Positions 1 to 4,067 of a stretch of 8,548 bases of DNA are shown here, piece after piece; within the stretch, counting starts at the first letter, position 1; every line of letters starts with the position of its first letter. The position numbers and the translations under genes were made by a program. A model generated the notes under the pieces. The model ran no database searches and was not told the origin of the DNA. It saw only the letters and a program-made list of their open reading frames with translations. The DNA is from Actinomycetota bacterium (GTDB taxonomy: Bacteria > Actinomycetota > Actinomycetes > Streptosporangiales > Streptosporangiaceae), in NCBI GenBank assembly GCA_003140115.1, contig PLIQ01000137.1, positions 1 through 8,548 of the forward strand. The letters run 5' to 3'.

Positions 1-51
1 AGCATCCGCCGCCCGTCTGGCATCACCGGAATGTCATACGTGGCCTGTCCG

Positions 52-1032
52 CTAGCTACCGTCATCTCCCAAGGATCCCTCGAACAGGGGCGGGAAGCCG
101 AACTTGGCCGCCAGGTCCGGGCCACCGCCGAAGACGGTGATGCGGGCGATGCCGGCCGGCGTGACGGTGAGGATGCCCAGCCCGTAGGCGCTGTCGCGGT
201 AGCGGGCGATCGCCGCGGGCTGGCCGTTGGCCAAGGTGGGTGCCATCCGCCAGTCTCCCGGAGATCCGATCACGTGCCCGAGGTACCGCAGGCAAGTCGT
301 GCGGCCGGAGAACCAGGTGCGAGTGCCGACCATCTCGATCGCGGCGTCGGCGCGCAGCGCCTTTTCCAGGGCCGCGGTGTCGGCGTTCTCGAACCCGGCG
401 ATGTACTGGCCCAGCAGTTCCAGTGCCCGCGGCTCGGTCGGCTCGATGATCCGCTCTGGTTCCGGGGCGACTTCATCTAGCCGGGCGCGGGCTCGCTGCA
501 GCGTGCTCTTGACGGCTGTGGTGGAGGTGCCGAGCATGCTCGCGACCTCGGCGGCCGGGAAGCCGAGCACCTCCCGGAGCAGGAGCACGGCCCGCTGCCG
601 GGCGGGCAGGTACTGCAGGCTGGCGATGAGCGCCAGCCGGAGCCACTGGCGTGCGGCGACGATCACTGCGGGGTCTTCCGACTCGGGGGTCACCAGGGCG
701 TCCGGGACCGGTTCCAGCCACCCGATGCTCGGTTGAGCCGGGGCGGGAGGGGCGTCCGGATCGTCGGCCGGGCCGCCGAGCCCGGAGGGCAGCGCCCGCC
801 GCCCGCGTTGATCGAGCGCGGTCAGGCATGCGTTGGTGGCGATGCGGTAGAGCCAGGAGCGCACCGACGACCGGCCCTCGAACGTGTCGTATGACCGCCA
901 GGCTCGCAGGTAGGTCTCCTGCACGGCGTCTTCGGCCTCGTCCGCCGAGCCGAGCATCCGGTAGCAGTGCGCCAGCAGTTCCCGCCGGAATTGCTCGGTG
1001 CTGCGCATGAACTCATCGGAGCGCTCCGTCAT
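52..1032 (-). CDS. ECF sigma factor with SnoaL-like C-terminal domain (SigG/SigX5-like)
   Basis: A cytoplasmic sigma-70 family factor of 326 residues that directs RNA polymerase to a specific promoter set. Region 2 spans about residues 14-80 (HCYRMLGSADEAEDAVQETYLRAW, then SSVRSWLYRIATNACL). Region 4 spans about 130-188 (YLPARQRAVLLLREVLGFPAAEVASMLGTS, then the VKSTLQRARARL recognition helix). The linker has WLEPVPDAL (residues 105-113), the kind of motif seen in ECF factors with a fused regulatory domain. Residues about 200-318 form a SnoaL/NTF2-like domain ending in FGFPP. In relatives (ECF41/ECF56-type, M. tuberculosis SigG and SigJ) this extension controls activity in place of a separate anti-sigma factor, and none is encoded next to it here. 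The ATG at 1032 is preferred over an upstream GTG at 1089 because AAAGGA lies 5 nt before it and the upstream codons overlap the esterase end. It follows the esterase by 53 bp and is probably co-transcribed with it. Confidence 0.93.
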   Translation of the reverse strand: MTERSDEFMRSTEQFRRELLAHCYRMLGSADEAEDAVQETYLRAWRSYDTFEGRSSVRSWLYRIATNACLTALDQRGRRALPSGLGGPADDPDAPPAPAQPSIGWLEPVPDALVTPESEDPAVIVAARQWLRLALIASLQYLPARQRAVLLLREVLGFPAAEVASMLGTSTTAVKSTLQRARARLDEVAPEPERIIEPTEPRALELLGQYIAGFENADTAALEKALRADAAIEMVGTRTWFSGRTTCLRYLGHVIGSPGDWRMAPTLANGQPAAIARYRDSAYGLGILTVTPAGIARITVFGGGPDLAAKFGFPPLFEGSLGDDGS

Positions 1033-1037
1033 CGTGG

Positions 1038-1043
1038 TCCTTT
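1038..1043 (-). promoter_or_regulatory. Ribosome binding site of the ECF sigma gene
   Basis: AAAGGA on the minus strand, 5 nt before the ATG at 1032. It decides the start: the longer reading frame from 1089 has no comparable site, and its extra residues would be read through the tandem repeat and the esterase stop. Confidence 0.7.
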
Positions 1044-1049
1044 CCCGTC

Positions 1050-1101
1050 GCCTTGGGCTCACAGGCCCAGCCGGTTGCCTTGGGCTCACAGGCCCAGCCG
1101 G
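1050..1101. repeat. Tandem duplication, two perfect 25-bp copies at period 27
   Basis: The segments 1050-1074 and 1077-1101 are identical, separated by two T residues. The second copy holds the last codons and the TGA stop (1086-1088) of the esterase. The first is a non-coding copy of the same end, lying between the esterase and the sigma factor. Each copy contains TGGGC-(6 nt)-GCCCA, so the repeat also doubles a small hairpin. Removing one unit would shrink the intergenic gap from 53 to 26 bp. It is probably a replication-slippage duplication that leaves both proteins intact. Confidence 0.95.
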
Positions 1102-1979
1102 GGCCGTACCCAGTCGGCCATCTCGCGGATCGCGTCGTCGGCCTCCGGTGCCCGCCCGGCGGCCATCTGGAAGGTGTGCAGCATGTCGGGGAAGATGTCC
1201 AGGCGCACGTCGAGGCCGGCCTTCCTGGCGTGCTCGTCCAGCAGGCGAGCGTCGTCGGCGAGGGTCTCGTCTCCGCCCGCCTGGATGTAGACCGGGCCGA
1301 GGCCGCCCAGGTCGGCGTAGAGCGGGTTAGCCCGCGGATCGCGAGCATCGGTACCGTCGCCCAGGAAGCTCCGGATGATCGCGCGCACGACGTCCGGTTT
1401 GAAGAATGGATCGGAGTCCTGGTTCGTTTCGTACGACTCACCAGTGGTCTCCATGTCCACACACGGCGAGATCAGTAGTGCCGCCGCCGGCAGCGGCAGT
1501 CCTTGTTCCCTGGCGCGCAGCTGTACGGTGATCGCGAGCCAGCCCCCGACCGAATCACCCGCCAACGCGATACGGCCGGCACTGATCCCCTGATCCAGCA
1601 GCCACCGGTAGGCATTCATCACGTCATCCGCCGGCCCGGGGAACACCCCTTCGGGGAGCAGATGGTAGCTGACGAGCAGCGCCCGCGCGCCGGTCGCCTT
1701 CGCCAGGTGCCCGAACATCTTGCGATGGGTATAGATCGAGCCGCTGACGAACCCTCCGCCGTGGATGCACATCAGCACCCGGTCCATGCTCGCGCGTTTC
1801 GGCACCGCCCACATGGCGGGCAGCCCCCCGGCTTCGGTCTCCAGGTAGTCGACCCCCCGTGGTTCGGCCGTGAGGTCCCCCCACGATTCGTCGTCGGGTG
1901 CCTCGAAGCCCGGCTGCACCATGGCCAGCCGGGCTGCCTCCCAACGCCGCCTAACCGCCGCTGACTGCCTACTCGCCAT
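1086..1979 (-). CDS. Alpha/beta hydrolase, HSL-type esterase (lipase family IV-like)
   Basis: A 297-residue serine hydrolase, full length for the hormone-sensitive-lipase family, expected to hydrolyse esters of short acyl chains or lactones in the cytoplasm; no signal peptide is seen. The oxyanion-hole motif HGGG is at residues 73-76. The nucleophile elbow is GDSVGG (141-146, Ser143), a variant of the usual GDSAGG. The acid is probably Asp237 in GGDETLADD and the base His268 in DMLHTF. The N-terminal helix (ASRQSAAVRRRWEAAR) resembles the cap region of the family. The ATG at 1979 is preceded by GGGTGA with 6 nt spacing and by an overlapping short leader ORF. It lies upstream of the ECF sigma gene on the same strand, so the sigma factor may belong to the same transcript. 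Its substrate cannot be told from sequence. Confidence 0.93.
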   Translation of the reverse strand: MASRQSAAVRRRWEAARLAMVQPGFEAPDDESWGDLTAEPRGVDYLETEAGGLPAMWAVPKRASMDRVLMCIHGGGFVSGSIYTHRKMFGHLAKATGARALLVSYHLLPEGVFPGPADDVMNAYRWLLDQGISAGRIALAGDSVGGWLAITVQLRAREQGLPLPAAALLISPCVDMETTGESYETNQDSDPFFKPDVVRAIIRSFLGDGTDARDPRANPLYADLGGLGPVYIQAGGDETLADDARLLDEHARKAGLDVRLDIFPDMLHTFQMAAGRAPEADDAIREMADWVRPRLGL

Positions 1980-2013
1980 CGCTGATCACCCGCACCTCGG
2001 CGTCATCGCTCAT
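1969..2013 (-). CDS. Possible 14-residue leader peptide overlapping the esterase start
   Basis: ATG at 2013 opens a 14-codon frame (MSDDAEVRVISDGE) that stops at TAG 1969-1971, 10 nt past the first base of the esterase ATG at 1979, which is in another frame. GAAGGGA lies 7 nt upstream of the leader ATG, a better ribosome site than that of the esterase itself. Ribosomes ending the leader would stop on top of the esterase start, an arrangement that allows translational coupling or a small shift of the start. It could also be chance, or the remains of an older N-terminus put out of frame. No family is recognised. Confidence 0.35.
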   Translation of the reverse strand: MSDDAEVRVISDGE

Positions 2014-2026
2014 TCCTGGTTCCCTT

Positions 2027-2049
2027 CACGAAGTCGTGCCGCGCGGCAC
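2027..2049. promoter_or_regulatory. Overlapping inverted repeats in the divergent promoter region
   Basis: Two inverted repeats share three bases: CACGA-AG-TCGTG (2027-2038) and the perfect 14-bp palindrome GTGCCGCGCGGCAC (2036-2049). They lie just upstream of the leader/esterase start on one strand and about 107 bp before the SRPBCC start on the other. The position suits an operator for a dimeric repressor or activator, but no regulator can be named and palindromes of this size do occur by chance in 70% GC DNA. Confidence 0.4.
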
Positions 2050-2053
2050 CGTC

Positions 2054-2097
2054 AGGTCCGCGAAGCCTTCGAAATGCAGACCGCCAAGGTCGGCGAA
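2054..2097. repeat. Imperfect 11-bp direct repeat at 33-bp spacing
   Basis: AGGTCCGCGAA (2054-2064) and AGGTCGGCGAA (2087-2097) match at 10 of 11 positions. They are 33 bp apart, close to three helical turns. Between them lies CGAAG-C-CTTCG (2061-2071). The repeats are in the divergent region between the esterase and the SRPBCC gene and could be paired binding sites. The evidence is only pattern and place. Confidence 0.3.
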
Positions 2098-2155
2098 AGG
2101 AATCGGCGTGCTCGGGCTGGCGCAGCGGGGCAGCCCGGTGGGGAACAATGGGCAG

Positions 2156-2674
2156 ATGGGCGAACGACTCGAAGTGCAGCGGGCTGTGCCTGCATCGGCG
2201 GGCGAGATCTTCGCCGTGCTCAGCGATCCCAGGGGACACGTTGCCATCGACAGCTCCGGCATGCTGATGGCAGCCAGCGGGGACCTTGTGGCCAAGGTAG
2301 GAGACACCTTCGTCGTGCACATGGACCGGGAAGCGCTCAACGACTACCCCCTCGGTCTCTACGACGTCACCGTCGAAATCGTCACGTTCGAGCCGGACCA
2401 GGAGATCGCCTGGACCGTCCGCGGCCAGCTGAACCTCGGCCACGTGTACGGCTACCGCCTAGAGCCAGTCGAGGACGGCACCCTCGTGACGTCCTACTAC
2501 GACTGGTCGGCGGCCGAGCAGAGCTGGAAGGACGCCGCCATCTTCCCGGTGATCCCCGAAAGCGCGCTGCGAGCCACCCTCGGGATCCTGGCCCGCACCG
2601 TCGCCCCCGGTAAGCCCCGCCCCGCGGACCCAACCCACCGGGAACCTGGCCCCGTTTCCGGTCCCAGCAGTTAA
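2156..2674 (+). CDS. SRPBCC-family (polyketide cyclase-like) protein
   Basis: A 172-residue soluble protein with the START/Bet v1-like (SRPBCC) pattern: an N-terminal strand with the helix VPASAGEIFAVLSDPRGHVAIDSSG (residues 11-35), central strands VGDTFVVHMDREALNDYPLGLYDVTVEIVTFEP, a strand with EIAWTV (83-88), then VEDGTLVTSYYDWS (105-118) and a long C-terminal helix to about residue 150. Such proteins bind hydrophobic ligands in a deep cavity; many have no known reaction. The last 22 residues (PGKPRPADPTHREPGPVSG...) are Pro-rich and go beyond the usual end of the fold. ATG 2156 is chosen because the fold begins there, although the ribosome site is weak; GTG 2138 is an in-frame alternative. 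It is divergent from the esterase, and shared regulation is possible. Confidence 0.85.
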   Translation: MGERLEVQRAVPASAGEIFAVLSDPRGHVAIDSSGMLMAASGDLVAKVGDTFVVHMDREALNDYPLGLYDVTVEIVTFEPDQEIAWTVRGQLNLGHVYGYRLEPVEDGTLVTSYYDWSAAEQSWKDAAIFPVIPESALRATLGILARTVAPGKPRPADPTHREPGPVSGPSS

Positions 2675-2682
2675 CCGGACAA

Positions 2683-2699
2683 TCACCGTAACCCGGTGA
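2683..2699 (+). terminator. Short hairpin after the SRPBCC gene
   Basis: TCACCG-TAACC-CGGTGA is a perfect 6-bp stem with a 5-nt loop, 8 nt beyond the TAA stop. There is no T tract directly after it, so if it ends transcription it would be as the stem-only type often proposed for high-GC actinobacteria. The stem is short, hence the modest confidence. Confidence 0.35.
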
Positions 2700-2922
2700 G
2701 CGCTCCAACTAGCTTGAGTTTGTAACGCGTCGCGATGTCATGCCCGTTTCATCACCTTTTACCCTATTTGCCCGAACGTACGGCACCCCGGCGCGGCCAG
2801 CCGAACATGGTGGGTGGGCCACCGTACAAGCAAGAGCTGGCACAACGGCCCATCAACCAGGTGACCAGGGCCTGGAATGCTCGCCGCCGCGCCCTGTCAC
2901 CCGCCGCCTCGGCAGCGCTGGG

Positions 2923-2928
2923 TAGGCT
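2923..2928 (+). promoter_or_regulatory. Minus-10 element for a leaderless TfoX-domain mRNA
   Basis: TAGGCT fits the actinobacterial TANNNT minus-10 pattern and ends 7 nt before the GTG at 2936, the distance at which transcription would begin on the start codon itself. No good Shine-Dalgarno is present in the same stretch, which agrees with leaderless translation. No clear minus-35 element is seen. This site supports choosing GTG 2936 over longer starts. Confidence 0.45.
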
Positions 2929-2935
2929 CGCCGGC

Positions 2936-3283
2936 GTGGCCTACGATCAGGAACTCGCCGGTCGTATCCGGCGGCTCATCGCCAACGCTCCCGATCTCAC
3001 TGAGAAGCAGATGTTTGGCGGCCTCGCCTTCCTCATCGGCGGCAACATGGCGATCGCCGCCAGCAACCAGGGCGGCGCCATGGTCCGTGTTGATCCGCAG
3101 CAGTCCGATGCCCTGGTCGCGACGACAACGGCGAGGCTGGTACAGATGCGCGGCCGGCCGATGCCCGGCTGGCTGCAGATCAGCTCCGATGATCTGCTCA
3201 CCGACGACCAGCTCACCCCGTGGGTCGCGCGAGGTCGAAAACGCGGATCAGACCAGCGGCTTCGTCGACCGCGAATACGATGA
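2936..3283 (+). CDS. TfoX N-terminal domain protein with an altered C-terminus
   Basis: A 115-residue protein matching the stand-alone TfoX/Sxy N-terminal family: AYDQELAGRIRRLI, then TEKQMFGGLAFLIGGNMAIAAS (22-43), VRVDPQQSDALV (50-61), MRGRPMPGWLQIS (71-83) and DQLTPWVARG (91-100). Sxy/TfoX in gammaproteobacteria is a co-activator of competence genes; the role of the single-domain actinobacterial forms is not known. GTG 2936 gives the expected family N-terminus, while the open frame continues upstream to 2735 with unlike sequence. After residue 100 the family's usual last helix (in the style of VAYARSLP) is missing and is replaced by RKRGSDQRLRRPRIR, which is read antisense through the 3' end of the convergent toxin-like gene. 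The tail is therefore probably a product of recombination at about 3234. Confidence 0.85.
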   Translation: MAYDQELAGRIRRLIANAPDLTEKQMFGGLAFLIGGNMAIAASNQGGAMVRVDPQQSDALVATTTARLVQMRGRPMPGWLQISSDDLLTDDQLTPWVARGRKRGSDQRLRRPRIR

Positions 3284-3464
3284 ACCCGGAGTCGCCAACA
3301 TCTGCGACCCGCCGTCGCGGCACTCCGGTCGGCGCGCTGAACACCGCGTCGTACGGGTCGTCGCAGATCCTGATCAGCAACGTCACGAGCATCTCGAACG
3401 CCTGCTCCGGAAGGCCATGCATCTGCCCGAGCGCGCCGGACTCCAGGTACGGCCGATAGCTCAC
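3213..3464 (-). CDS. RelE/ParE-like toxin candidate, 83 residues
   Basis: A small protein with strands and helices in the order of RelE/ParE-type folds: an N-terminal VSYRPYLESGALGQMHGLP, a helix AFEMLVTLLIRICDDPYDA, then RRRVADVGDSGFIVFAVDEAAGLIRVFDLA (50-80). Basic residues (RRR, 50-52) and the closing strand pair resemble those that face mRNA in RelE relatives, but no catalytic set can be assigned. The start is GTG 3462-3464, whose GTGA overlaps the TGA stop of the upstream DUF6247-like gene, so translation is likely coupled. Its 3' end overlaps the TfoX gene by 71 bp, tail to tail. The toxin role is inferred from size, pattern and pairing; toxicity is not shown. Confidence 0.6.
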   Translation of the reverse strand: MSYRPYLESGALGQMHGLPEQAFEMLVTLLIRICDDPYDAVFSAPTGVPRRRVADVGDSGFIVFAVDEAAGLIRVFDLARPTG

Positions 3465-3754
3465 GTCTGGGTACGGCGCAGTCGGATGTAATCCTCCAGG
3501 AGCATCCCGCCGCCTGTCCCGGTCAGCGCTGCCTCCTGCGCCTCGTAGAAGCCGGGCCGGTTCGCGGCGATCACCATCCCGCTCCAGAGCCGCAAGACGC
3601 GCCTCAGATGCCCCCATCCGGCAGGATCTCGCGCACCATCCACGGCTTCCCGGTAGGCGGCGAGGAAGTTCGCGCGCTCCGGGTCGGGCAGTTCCCGGAG
3701 GATCCGCTGTGGGTCCAGCGGATCCTCGTGATGCTCAGCGGGCTGGGCGCTCAT
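3461..3754 (-). CDS. DUF6247-like protein, candidate antitoxin
   Basis: A 97-residue, mostly helical, acidic-to-neutral protein: DPQRILRELPDPERANFLAAYREAVDGARDPAGWGHLRRVLRLWSGMVIAANRPGFYEAQEAAL. The pattern 'aiR.aLp...r..F...Y..al..a....l..v...L..W...a' matches what I know of actinobacterial DUF6247 proteins, which are often found before small RelE-like genes. The likely role is to neutralise the partner encoded by the overlapping downstream gene and perhaps to repress the pair, though no DNA-binding motif is evident. ATG 3754 is chosen because it starts the recognisable sequence and follows a TACTAT minus-10 box by 6 nt. The frame stays open upstream to 4138, but that part does not look like protein. 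Confidence 0.65.
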   Translation of the reverse strand: MSAQPAEHHEDPLDPQRILRELPDPERANFLAAYREAVDGARDPAGWGHLRRVLRLWSGMVIAANRPGFYEAQEAALTGTGGGMLLEDYIRLRRTQT

Positions 3755-3760
3755 GGCGTC

Positions 3761-3766
3761 ATAGTA
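3761..3766 (-). promoter_or_regulatory. Minus-10 element for a leaderless toxin-antitoxin-like mRNA
   Basis: TACTAT on the minus strand is a strong TANNNT minus-10 and ends 6 nt before the ATG at 3754, so transcription would begin at or next to the start codon. There is no Shine-Dalgarno between them. A TTGACG (3809-3814) lies too far upstream (42 bp) to be its minus-35, and the bases at the proper distance are poor (TGGCAT). Confidence 0.5.
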
Positions 3767-4067
3767 GGGCCCGCGCTCGGCGGATGCCACAGCCGCGCTG
3801 ACGGCTCGCGTCAAGGTCCGTCCGAAGGCCCAGCTCACCTTGTCTGAGGAGATCCGGAGCCCACTGCATATCAGGGAGGGCGATCGCCGTCGAGCTGGCA
3901 AATGACAAGCTTTCGGCCGGCGCTGACCGTGGCCGGGGAGCTGTACCCGGAGCATCTGGGCGGCTGTGATCGCTGGTGTTGGCTGAGGGGTTCGTTGCTT
4001 GTGCGGACTTGCTGGCGGGGATGGCTGGTTGCAGACTTGCGTGGGTGAGGCCTGATCGGGACGGCCG
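3767..4067. other. Gene-free divergent spacer between the toxin-antitoxin-like pair and the STAND gene
   Basis: About 300 bp without a convincing gene. It must hold control signals for both directions. I see the imperfect direct repeat TGCGGACTTGC (4002-4012) and TGCAGACTTGC (4030-4040), 28 bp apart, upstream of the STAND start, and a TG-rich plus strand from about 3970 to 4045. A minus-strand 36-codon frame (about 3760-3870, beginning MQWAPDLLRQ) could be gene debris but has no ribosome site. No clear promoter for the STAND gene is visible. Confidence 0.4.

Noticed and set aside
31..480. Plus-strand frames opposite the first sigma factor, including one at the left edge
   Set aside because: They are low-complexity Arg/Gly/Pro or Ala/Val translations opposite a clear SnoaL-like domain. 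The first 51 bases show no supportable feature.
2735..2935. A 67-codon N-terminal extension of the TfoX-domain gene
   Set aside because: The extension has no family resemblance, while GTG 2936 gives the expected AYDQEL start and has a well-placed minus-10 box.
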